NCBI GenBank assembly: GCA_964533045.1
Contig: CAZHKT010000011.1
Coordinates: 1-44,956 of the forward strand
Direction of reading: 5' to 3'
DNA: 44,956 bases
Source: JACQNR01 sp964533045
GTDB taxonomy: Bacteria; Acidobacteriota; Terriglobia; UBA7540
Shown here: positions 1 through 7,471 of the stretch, one piece after another
Position numbering within the stretch: the first letter of the stretch is position 1
Layout: each line of letters opens with the position of its first letter
The notes under the pieces: model-generated
What the model saw: only the letters and a program-made list of their open reading frames with translations
Told to the model about the DNA's origin: nothing
Databases searched by the model: none
Translations under genes and position numbers: made by a program

Positions 1-2047
1 TGCCGCTGTTGAAGACGATGCCGGAGAAGTTGTTCTGCGGAGATTGCTCATACGGGATAGGGTAATACTCCCAGCGCACTCCGAACTGGAGCGTCAGGTT
101 CGGCCGGACTTTCCAGTCGTCGTTGAAGAACAATCCCATGCGCGGGAACGCCGGCAGGAAGCTGGGGCCGAACTGGGCGCCCGTCTTCGGGTCGATACCG
201 TAGTTGCGTTCCTGGAAGGGATCGTCCAGAGCGAAGTCGAACTGGTTGTTGAAATCGAAGAAGTAACGCGTCCATTCCGCGCCGAACTGAGCGCCGGACT
301 TCCAGCCGTCCTCGATGGCCCACGTAAATCCGCCCTTGAAGGCGTGCGAGCCGCGATTCCAGGAGAGCACGTTCCGCCATTCGCCGTTGGTTTGCAGGAA
401 GGTGGGGCCAGTGAAGCCCATGCCGTAGGACGCGATGCCCGGCACGTTGATGTTGGGAATCTGACCGTTGCCGATACCGACATCTCCGCGCACCCGGGTG
501 ACCGTGATCGAAGTCTCATAGAGCACCGTGGGCGAGAACGTGTGCGTGTAGTTGGTGTTGAAGTAATAGGTGTACTCGGGTTCCTGGCCATCGAAGCCCG
601 GATAGACGTTGGGCGAGGCAAAGTTCACCGAGCGGCGCGCCGTGTGATAGAAGTTGAAGTACAAGCGCTGCTTCGCCTCGTTCCAGTTGTGGTCCACGCG
701 GACGTTCTGCTGATCGCCGTCGCGGGCCACCGTGCTGTTGTACGTAAAGTTCTGCGCCAAGGGCAGATCGCAGGGGAAAGCTCCCGTGCGTCCCAGACGC
801 GTCGTGTAGTTGAACGTTCCGCCGGCGGGGCAGGCCCCGGCGCCGATGCGGGCAACTTCCTGGGCCACCGTCAGCGTGGTCGTGCCCCGGCTGCCGGCGG
901 GTTGGAAGGTGTTCGCCACATAGGACGAAATGCCCTTGAAATTGGGATCGCCCGTGCTGGCCGGCGTGAGCGTCTTCATGAAGTTCTGGAACTCCACGGT
1001 GGGAACCGTGGTGACGAAGGTGGTTCCGACGCCGGAGCGCAGGTAGTCGATGGATCCGAAGAAGAATGTCTTGTCCTTGCGGATCGGTCCGCCAAAGCTG
1101 AGGTTGTACTCGTTGCGGCGCAGCACCGGCAGGGCGTCGCACGACCCGTCATGACGGGCGATGGTGCAGGTCCCGTTGGGATTGAACGCCTTCTGGAACT
1201 GGTTGCGCGAAATCAGGTGGTTGTTGGTGTGGAACCAGCCCGCCGTGCCGTGGAAATCGTTGGTGCCGGACTTGGTGGCCACGTTCACCAGCAGCGAGGA
1301 GTTGCGGCCGTACTCGGCCGAGAAGTTGTTCACCGAGACGCGCAATTCCTGCACGGAGTCGGAATTCGGCGTGAGGTTGGTGACGCCGCCGCGCGGGCTG
1401 GCGTTGACGCTGCCGGAATCGATCAGGTAGCTGTTCGATTCACCGCGCTGCCCGTTGGCGTTCTGGGTCACACCGAACTCGGTGTTGAAGATGTCGGCCG
1501 AGGCCTGGGCATACGCCTGGCCGCCGCCCGCGCCCGAAGGCAGGCCCGTCACGCCCGCCGTCAGCACGACCAGCGAGTAGAAGTTGCGGCCCTGCAGGGG
1601 CAGGTTCTTCACGCGGGTCTCAGCAATCTGGGTGGAGACGCGCGCTTCGGAAGTCTCGATCGGTGGCGGCGCGGCGGTGATGGTCACCTCCGTCGTCGTC
1701 GTGCCGAGTTCCAGGGTGACGTTGACCGCCCGGACCTGGTTGGTCTCGAGCACGATATTCTTTTGAACGATCGTCTTGAATCCCTGGGCCGACACCGTGA
1801 GTTCATAGGTGGAGGCCGGCAGGGTGTCAATCCGGTAAACGCCCGCCGCCGTCGTGGTGGTGGTGCGCGACACGTTGGTGGCGGTGTCCTTGACGGTTAC
1901 CGTCGCATTGGGCACCACGGCGCCGGAAGGGTCGGTCACAACTCCTTCGATGCCGCTTCGAAACTGGGCCCATGCGGGGGAAGTGGCGAGAACCAAGATC
2001 AGCGCAAACAGGCTGACGGTGCCCGTGACTTTTCTCCAATTCGACAT
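1..2047 (-). CDS. Oar-like TonB-dependent receptor, 3' end outside window
   Basis: Outer-membrane beta-barrel receptor of the Oar/CarboxypepD_reg type, probably importing or binding a large substrate such as an oligosaccharide or peptide; the substrate cannot be read. The frame is open from the start codon to the window edge (682 codons seen; family members usually exceed 1000 residues, so the barrel C-terminus is missing). Start ATG is preceded by AGAGAGG at good spacing; an in-frame ATG six codons upstream is the alternative. Residues 1-28 form a signal peptide ending AWAQ. Residues about 30-110 are a carboxypeptidase-regulatory Ig-like domain (GIEGVVTDPSGAVVPNATV), followed by a plug-like region (residues about 115-240, with NGQRGESN and SVNNFSAEYG) and barrel strands rich in aromatic pairs. 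It is divergent from the TPR gene; a consensus-like promoter lies upstream. Family confidence is high, ligand unknown. Confidence 0.9.
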   Translation of the reverse strand, partial: MSNWRKVTGTVSLFALILVLATSPAWAQFRSGIEGVVTDPSGAVVPNATVTVKDTATNVSRTTTTTAAGVYRIDTLPASTYELTVSAQGFKTIVQKNIVLETNQVRAVNVTLELGTTTTEVTITAAPPPIETSEARVSTQIAETRVKNLPLQGRNFYSLVVLTAGVTGLPSGAGGGQAYAQASADIFNTEFGVTQNANGQRGESNSYLIDSGSVNASPRGGVTNLTPNSDSVQELRVSVNNFSAEYGRNSSLLVNVATKSGTNDFHGTAGWFHTNNHLISRNQFQKAFNPNGTCTIARHDGSCDALPVLRRNEYNLSFGGPIRKDKTFFFGSIDYLRSGVGTTFVTTVPTVEFQNFMKTLTPASTGDPNFKGISSYVANTFQPAGSRGTTTLTVAQEVARIGAGACPAGGTFNYTTRLGRTGAFPCDLPLAQNFTYNSTVARDGDQQNVRVDHNWNEAKQRLYFNFYHTARRSVNFASPNVYPGFDGQEPEYTYYFNTNYTHTFSPTVLYETSITVTRVRGDVGIGNGQIPNINVPGIASYGMGFTGPTFLQTNGEWRNVLSWNRGSHAFKGGFTWAIEDGWKSGAQFGAEWTRYFFDFNNQFDFALDDPFQERNYGIDPKTGAQFGPSFLPAFPRMGLFFNDDWKVRPNLTLQFGVRWEYYPIPYEQSPQNNFSGIVFNSG

Positions 2048-2255
2048 GGAACGCCTCTCTTTCATGATTTATGGGAAAGCTCCCTCTTTCTACTTCTGGC
2101 GGCCTGGCTGCAATCGCTTGCATCATGCTGCCAGTCAAATACCCGCCCAAGTGAAATCCTCAACGAGGATTTCGCCGAAAGAGTTTTCGTATCCCAAGAC
2201 TTACCGACGCAGGAAACAGGAGAGAAAACCCAAAGAGAATTAGACTACTGCTGGA

Positions 2256-2269
2256 TGAAAGCGCTTCTC
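2256..2269. promoter_or_regulatory. LacI-family operator-like site (weak)
   Basis: TGAAAGCGCTTCTC matches 8 of 10 fixed positions of the LacI-family consensus TGnAAnCGnTTnCA and keeps the AAAGCGCTT core also found near 23693. It lies in the leader of the Oar-like receptor, downstream of its proposed promoter, where a bound repressor could block elongation. Confidence 0.35.
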
Positions 2270-2325
2270 GCTCTCCGGCGAGTCTGCTCAATTCGTATAC
2301 AATCCGGCATTCAATGACAGCCAGA

Positions 2326-2354
2326 AATCTACTCTCTCGAACGAAGTCTGTCAA
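2326..2354 (-). promoter_or_regulatory. Sigma70-type promoter for the Oar-like receptor
   Basis: On the minus strand a perfect TTGACA (2349-2354) is followed after 17 bases by TAGATT (2326-2331). It lies about 280 bases upstream of the receptor start, implying a long leader. The rest of the 2048-2509 gap shows a LacI-like palindrome (listed separately) and no coding potential that I trust. Confidence 0.5.
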
Positions 2355-2509
2355 GTGTTTTTTGGGGCCCCGATAATGCAAATCTATTAGGGCGCGGAAA
2401 CCGCTCCGGGCGAGCCAAACCCTGTTCCCACGCCGCAAACCCACCTGAGGTTCAACGAGGCCACTTGAAATTTTCGGGAGGCGTCGGCATTCTAAAAGCA
2501 GCAAGACTT

Positions 2510-4117
2510 ATGCGAGTCCGTGAACGAAATGCTGCTATCCAGCCGCGCGCCCTGATCATCGCGGGACTGTGGATTGCTTTGGTCACGCCGGTGGGTCCGG
2601 TCTCAGCACAGCAGCCGACGGTACCCCCCGGCCTTGCTCGGGCCGCTCAACTGATTCAGGAAGGAAACCCGACGGCGGCCATCGCGGTTCTGCAGGCGGC
2701 GCTGCGCCAGTCGCCTCAGGATGTTCGCGCCCACAACCTGATGGGGATCGCCCTGTCTGCGGCCAACCGGCTGGAAGAGGCCAACGCCTCCTTCAGCCGG
2801 GCGTGGAAGCTCAATCCCAAGTTCTTCCCCGCCCTGAAAAATCTCGGCCTGAACGAACTGAAGCTGCAGCGCGTGGAGGACGCCCGGATGCACCTCGAGC
2901 AGTTCGTGGAAGCTGCACCCGGCGACGGCGCCGCCCATCTGGCCCTGGCCGAGATCTACACCCAGAAAGGCGAGCACGCCAAGGCCGTTGAAAACTACGT
3001 TGCCAGTCAGGGAATGTTCCTCCGCAACCCCGTCACCATTCTCAGCTTCGCCCGGAGCTGCTTCGCTTCCGGCCAGGGTCAGAAAGCCGCCGGAGCGCTG
3101 GAACTGATGCCCGCCGCGGCTGACGGCCTCGCTCATTTTCAGGCGGGCATTCTGCTGGCCCAGCTCGAGAAATTCGACGCAGCGGCGCGCGAGTTCGAGT
3201 TGGCACGCAAGGACTACCCCGATCCCTACGAGGTCGGCTACAACCTGACGCTGGCCTATTCCCGCGGCCAGAAATACGACGACGCCATCCGGGTTGCCGA
3301 AGACCTGATCGCCAAGGGCTTCCAGAAAGCGGAGCTCTACAACCTGCTGGCCAACGCCTATGAGCACAACCGGCGCACCGTGGACGCTTACAATGCGCTG
3401 CGCATCGCCACCCAGCTCGAACCGCAAAATGAAGACAACTACCTCGACCTGGTGGCCCTCGGCATCGACCACCGGAATTACGACCTTTCCTTTGACATCA
3501 TTGAGATTGGCCTGAAGAACATCCCGGGCTCCTACCGCCTGCGATTGGCACACGGCACCGTCCTCGCCCTGCAAGGCCAGATGTCGCGCGCCTTGGCCGA
3601 CTTCGAAGAGGCCGTCCGAATCGATCCGGACAAGGATCTGCCGTTCTACGGCATGGTGATGGCCCTGATGCAGACCGATCAGGCCGAGCGCGCCCGCAAG
3701 GTGCTCAAGGAGCGGCTGGGCCGGAGTCCTGACAATTACCTGCTGCTCTACGCCCTCGGCGAAATGCAGGACCGCGTCGGAGCGCCGCCCGGCACCGATC
3801 TCGAAATCGAGGCCGTCAGCGCCCTGAAACGCTCCATCGAGCTCCAGCCCAACCTGGCGCCGTCGCGCGTGGCGCTGGGCCGCATGCTGCTCCGCCGTGG
3901 TGAAGTGGACGAAGCCATCGTCCACCTGGAACGCGCCATCCAGCTCAACCCCGACAACCTTTCGCCCGCCTATCAGCTCGCCACCGCCTACCGCCGCAAG
4001 GGCAACAAGGAGAAAGCCGCCGAGTACCAGGCCATGTTCGAGAAGTACAAGGAAGAAGACCGCGACCGCTACATGAACGTGCAGATCCTCCGCCTGCTGC
4101 GCGAGGGGGAGAAGTAG
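2510..4117 (+). CDS. Exported tetratricopeptide-repeat protein
   Basis: A protein-protein interaction scaffold, periplasmic or envelope-anchored; no enzyme domain is visible. From the ATG at 2510 it has 535 residues. Residues 1-33 carry a positively charged N-terminus and a hydrophobic stretch ending VSAQQ, read as a signal peptide. The rest is a run of roughly 34-residue TPR units, with typical cores such as AHNLMGIALSAANRLEEANASF, ALADFEEAVRIDP and AIVHLERAIQLNPDN. A TTG at 2465 in the same frame would add 15 residues in front of the signal and is less likely. TPR proteins commonly sit beside Oar-like receptors in Acidobacteria, but a shared role is inference. The downstream gap (4118-4231) separates it from a convergent gene and shows no clear terminator. 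Confidence 0.85.
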   Translation: MRVRERNAAIQPRALIIAGLWIALVTPVGPVSAQQPTVPPGLARAAQLIQEGNPTAAIAVLQAALRQSPQDVRAHNLMGIALSAANRLEEANASFSRAWKLNPKFFPALKNLGLNELKLQRVEDARMHLEQFVEAAPGDGAAHLALAEIYTQKGEHAKAVENYVASQGMFLRNPVTILSFARSCFASGQGQKAAGALELMPAAADGLAHFQAGILLAQLEKFDAAAREFELARKDYPDPYEVGYNLTLAYSRGQKYDDAIRVAEDLIAKGFQKAELYNLLANAYEHNRRTVDAYNALRIATQLEPQNEDNYLDLVALGIDHRNYDLSFDIIEIGLKNIPGSYRLRLAHGTVLALQGQMSRALADFEEAVRIDPDKDLPFYGMVMALMQTDQAERARKVLKERLGRSPDNYLLLYALGEMQDRVGAPPGTDLEIEAVSALKRSIELQPNLAPSRVALGRMLLRRGEVDEAIVHLERAIQLNPDNLSPAYQLATAYRRKGNKEKAAEYQAMFEKYKEEDRDRYMNVQILRLLREGEK

Positions 4118-4231
4118 CCTCCGACAGCCGTTCTCTGGCGCTGCGGCTTTTCTTTCCCGGATGAATGATCCACAGGGTTGAAGGGCGAGCCCTGCGCTCC
4201 AAGACCGGCCCTGGGATGCGAGGCGCACGCC

Positions 4232-6520
4232 TCAGAAGGTATAAGCGCAGGTGAAAAAGAAGCTGCGGCCGGGTTCAGGGACCTTGATGCCCAGGCGGAA
4301 CGGATCGCGCTGGAACGACAGGTGTTCGTAATAGAAGCGGTCGAACACGTTATCCACGCCGGCGGCGAGGTTGAGTTTGGCGGTCTGCACGCCGATTTTG
4401 AATCCCAGCGTGCCGTAGCCCGGCGTGGGCGATTCTTTCAAGTCGGCATCCACGCGCTTCTGCGCGTTGACCGCCAGGCCTTCGACCTCGGCAAAGAAGA
4501 CGCGGGTTCCGTAGCGCAGCACGGCGCGCGATTTGAGCGGCGGCATCTCCGCCAGGTTGATGTTGAAGATCATGGCTTCGGGCCTGGCGCTCTTCTTTCC
4601 CACCGTGTAAGAAGTTCCTCCCCGGAACAGCAGCGACCGTGAGAGCCGAAGGTTGTAAGAAACTTCCCCGCCGTAGAGCCTGGCGTCCACATTCTCAAAC
4701 GACCGCGCGGCAGGGTTCATCACGCCGGGCACGCTGTTCACGCGCGGCTGGTTGTGAACCGCCACGTAGTTGGCGAGCCAACTGTAGAAGAGCGTCGGGC
4801 GCAACTGGAATCGCCCGGCGGAGAGATTGATACCCAGGTCGGCTTCGGTGTTGGCGGTGGGCTTCAGATTGGGATTTCCCACCCAGTCGGTGCCCATGCG
4901 CTTCAGGCTCATATAGCGTTCCTGCGGGTCGGGGAGGCGGACGGTTCGACCCAGGCCGCCGAAGATTTCGACGCGGCGACCGAGGGCATAGGCGAGTTGC
5001 GCGTAGCCGGCCGGATCGGTATCGCGGTGCGAAGTCTGCCGGGTGCCCTTGTACGCCCAGTAAAGATCGGTCGTGAGCATCGGGCTGCGCGCTTCGCTTT
5101 GCGCCGTGTCCAGCCGGCCGCCCGCCTGGAGGCGCAGCCCTCCGGCAAGATTCTTTCGATAATTGGCGTAAGCCCCCGCCACCCACATGCTCACGTCGGG
5201 GATCGAGCTTTGGTCGGCGTAACCGCCTGCGGTGCGCATGGTGTGCAGGACATCCCAGTGGCGGTGAAACATCTCAACGCCCATCGTCAGGTCCGAAATC
5301 TCCGCGATGACCTTGCCACCTGCCGCCTGCGTCTTCGCCATGGCGCCCATCGAATAGGGCCGCGCTGCGCGTACTGAACTCGTTCGATACTCGTCAGTCA
5401 TCCAGTGCTGGACCTGGGTGAAGTAACCTTGAAACCGAAGAAGTTTGAAGGAGGGAGGCAGGTGGCTGAAATCGTAGGAAGCATTCGCCCGGTCGGCGTT
5501 GTCGTAGAGAGCGTCCATCAGGAGATAGGGATAGAGCACGCGCCCGCCCGCCTGCCGCGTGTATCCCACCTCCAAGCGCTGGTTTTCACCGGGCGCGAAG
5601 CCGAACTTTCCCCAGCCGGTCTGAACGTCGAATGCGTTCAGGTGGCGCGCGCTGTCGCGATAGTTGGCGTAAGCGGTGAAAGGCTGGCCGTTGCCGTCAC
5701 GATAGGGATTGGATGTACGGAAGGAGTAGCCCAACAACCCCGAAATCTTCCCGTTCGAGTAAGACCCGTTCAAGGATGGGTTCACGTAGCCAAATGATCC
5801 CGCCGCGACATTGGGGACAAAGCGGAAGCCCTCTGCCGGGCGCTTGCTGACGATTTGGACCAGGCCGCCTAGGCTGCCGTGATTCTCCACGTCGAAGGCT
5901 CCCTTGGTGATGACGACCTCTTGAATCTCGGAGAAATCCACGTGAAAGGCCGGAGGATCCATGCGGTTCGGGCAGGCGCCGAAGAGGCGCGCGCCATCCA
6001 CCAGCACGTTGAGGTTGCTCGACTGGAAACCGCGCAGCACGACATCATTGGCGATGCCGCCCTTGCGAATCTTCCACACGCCGTCGACTTCGCCCAGCGC
6101 CTCGCCCACGTCGCGCGCAGCGCCCTCGCGAACCTCGCGGGCCGTGAGGATTTCGTCGAAGGTCGGTGCCTTGCCGGTGATCTGAACCTGCTCGGCCAGG
6201 GCGGGAATCCGAAGCCGGATATGGAGCGCCCGGCGTTCTGCGTCGTGCAACTCGATGCGGTCGCGAAGGAACGGCTCGAATCCCGGCGCCTCGGCGGAAA
6301 GGTCGTACGTTCCTTCCGGAATGGCGGTGAAGCTGAATATGCCCTGGTGATCGCTTTGTGCGGAGAAAGCTTTGCCGGTCGTGACCTCGGTCAAGCGCAC
6401 CACCGCGCGCGGCACGACGGCGTCCGAGGGATCCAGAACCTTCCCGGCGAGCGTTGCCGCCATAGATTGGGACACCGTGGCACACACCACTAAGGTGCAC
6501 CACACCACCACCTTGCCCAT
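4232..6520 (-). CDS. TonB-dependent copper receptor, OprC/NosA-like
   Basis: Predicted outer-membrane copper-binding or importing TonB receptor (762 aa, complete). Start ATG follows GGAGGAG. A signal peptide covers residues 1-21, a carboxypeptidase-regulatory domain residues about 24-105, a plug residues about 120-230, and the barrel extends to the terminal FFFTCAYTF. The plug contains ACPNRMDPP (C183, M187), the hallmark of the copper-receptor family; the CxxxM half of OprC's copper site is therefore present. An HxM pair, H372-W-M374, lies in the first part of the barrel where the second half is expected; another HxM is at 426-428. The regulatory domain in front of the plug is unusual for OprC and typical of Acidobacteria and Bacteroidetes. 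The adjacent upstream gene is Cys-rich and co-directional, which supports a metal role. The exact metal is inferred from family motifs. Confidence 0.85.
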   Translation of the reverse strand: MGKVVVWCTLVVCATVSQSMAATLAGKVLDPSDAVVPRAVVRLTEVTTGKAFSAQSDHQGIFSFTAIPEGTYDLSAEAPGFEPFLRDRIELHDAERRALHIRLRIPALAEQVQITGKAPTFDEILTAREVREGAARDVGEALGEVDGVWKIRKGGIANDVVLRGFQSSNLNVLVDGARLFGACPNRMDPPAFHVDFSEIQEVVITKGAFDVENHGSLGGLVQIVSKRPAEGFRFVPNVAAGSFGYVNPSLNGSYSNGKISGLLGYSFRTSNPYRDGNGQPFTAYANYRDSARHLNAFDVQTGWGKFGFAPGENQRLEVGYTRQAGGRVLYPYLLMDALYDNADRANASYDFSHLPPSFKLLRFQGYFTQVQHWMTDEYRTSSVRAARPYSMGAMAKTQAAGGKVIAEISDLTMGVEMFHRHWDVLHTMRTAGGYADQSSIPDVSMWVAGAYANYRKNLAGGLRLQAGGRLDTAQSEARSPMLTTDLYWAYKGTRQTSHRDTDPAGYAQLAYALGRRVEIFGGLGRTVRLPDPQERYMSLKRMGTDWVGNPNLKPTANTEADLGINLSAGRFQLRPTLFYSWLANYVAVHNQPRVNSVPGVMNPAARSFENVDARLYGGEVSYNLRLSRSLLFRGGTSYTVGKKSARPEAMIFNINLAEMPPLKSRAVLRYGTRVFFAEVEGLAVNAQKRVDADLKESPTPGYGTLGFKIGVQTAKLNLAAGVDNVFDRFYYEHLSFQRDPFRLGIKVPEPGRSFFFTCAYTF

Positions 6521-6592
6521 CGCGTCTCCTCCCTCCGCGGCGCGAGTGGATGCCTGCGAGCCGCAGGGGTTCGAATTTAGCTGGTGTGAGAG

Positions 6593-7000
6593 TTATGAAG
6601 CAGGAGGAGGTCTCTGGAAGAGATAGGCCAGGTGGCCGGATAAATGATAAGAACGAACGGCCGGCGTGAAAAGCACAGTGGATGCTTTCGGCGCCGTGTT
6701 CCATGCCGCGAAGCGAGAGATGGCCAGCGCCACAGAATGCAGTGGCAGCCCCGTCGCGCTGCGGCAGTCACTTCCGCAATTGCGGCCGACGGACCAACGC
6801 GTGCCCGCGGCATGACTCTTCTTGCAACAGCAGTCCGCCGTGGAGCTGGCGCAGCCGCAATGGCAGGCACCAGCCGGCGCCGGGGAAAAGGCGAGAGGCG
6901 CAAGGGGAATCGCGGTCAGCAGGGCGAGCAGCCCAGCCGCAATGAAGCGTTGATGGAGTCGCTGTGCAATCGTCGGCCGGATTGGGCGGTCCAGGATCAC
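6593..7000 (-). CDS. Small Cys/His-rich exported or membrane protein
   Basis: I do not recognise a named family. From a GTG at 7000 the product is 135 aa: a hydrophobic segment (residues about 14-36, rich in A, L and P) is followed by a dense cysteine cluster (ACHCGCASSTADCCCKKSH) and a C-terminal part with several His residues ending in prolines. The cluster suggests binding of a soft metal, plausibly copper or zinc, at or outside the membrane. It lies 72 bases upstream of the OprC-like receptor on the same strand, so co-transcription is likely. The reading frame stays open to 7135, but that extension has odd composition and overlaps another plausible peptide on the plus strand, so I prefer the shorter start. 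Moderate confidence that it is a real gene. Confidence 0.55.
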   Translation of the reverse strand: MILDRPIRPTIAQRLHQRFIAAGLLALLTAIPLAPLAFSPAPAGACHCGCASSTADCCCKKSHAAGTRWSVGRNCGSDCRSATGLPLHSVALAISRFAAWNTAPKASTVLFTPAVRSYHLSGHLAYLFQRPPPAS

Positions 7001-7028
7001 GGGGTCCGATTCGCCTTCTGCAAGCTGA

Positions 7029-7193
7029 GCAGGATTCCAGTATACACCCGTGTTCTCCGCCGGGCGAACGGCCACGCGGGTCGTGCCTCTGCCCGAACAG
7101 GAAGCCGTCGTCTTCAAGAAGTCCGCGCCTGACATTCAATTCCTCGTTCCGCCGTTTGAGGTTTTGTCCATGGCGCTGGTCGAGTACGCGTAG
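7029..7193 (+). pseudogene. Possible 3' remnant of an unidentified gene
   Basis: A 54-codon plus-strand reading frame, bounded upstream by TGA (7026-7028) and ending TAG, encodes a protein-like tail with segments such as YTPVFSAGRTATRV and FLVPPFEVLSMALVEYA. It has no convincing start codon or ribosome site. It may be the surviving C-terminus of a decayed gene, cut by the repeat-rich region that follows. It could also be chance. Low confidence. Confidence 0.22.
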
Positions 7194-7200
7194 CACTCCC

Positions 7201-7334
7201 GGGACCGCAGGCGTCCCGCCTGCATGCTTGTTGTTTTTTCTCGATACCGCCTGAAAGGCGGCGCTACACCTGCGTCCGTCGGCATCTTGCCGGCAGGTTT
7301 GTGAAGTCATTGCAGGCGGGACGCCTGCGGTCCC
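7201..7334. repeat. Composite palindromic element with 24-bp perfect inverted ends
   Basis: Positions 7201-7224 and 7311-7334 are exact reverse complements (24 of 24). Each arm is itself partly palindromic (GCAGGCGTCCCGCCTGC). Inside lies a hairpin CCGCCTGAAAGGCGG (about 7248-7262) and a weaker GGCATCTTGCCGGC. There is no coding capacity. It looks like a non-autonomous REPIN or MITE-like unit. Further GC-rich palindromes (GGCGAGGCGCC) extend to about 7355. Confidence 0.75.
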
Positions 7335-7391
7335 AGGGTTGCAGGCGAGGCGCCTGCCCGCAGGCACCGCCGCTACCGCTGCCGATTCCGG

Positions 7392-7420
7392 TTGACCTTC
7401 GTCAGAGTTTGTTTAACAAT
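7392..7420 (+). promoter_or_regulatory. Promoter for the GH51 gene
   Basis: TTGACC (7392-7397), a 17-base spacer and AACAAT (7415-7420) form a plausible sigma70 promoter. The operator-like site at 7436-7449 begins about 16 bases after the -10 box, a position suited to repression. Confidence 0.45.
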
Positions 7421-7435
7421 CGCACTTCTGCAAAG

Positions 7436-7449
7436 TGTAACCGCTTTCA
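7436..7449. promoter_or_regulatory. LacI-family operator-like site upstream of GH51
   Basis: TGTAACCGCTTTCA matches all ten fixed positions of the LacI-family consensus TGnAAnCGnTTnCA. It lies between the proposed promoter and the GH51 ribosome site. No LacI-family regulator is encoded in the window, so the cognate protein would be elsewhere. Confidence 0.55.
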
Positions 7450-7471
7450 GCGAGCAAAGGAGGGGGAACTC

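Noticed and set aside
44..2317. Long plus-strand open frame (757 codons) opposite the Oar-like receptor
   Set aside because: Low-complexity Arg/Val/Gly-rich translation with no domain; it is the antisense shadow of the receptor in GC-rich DNA.
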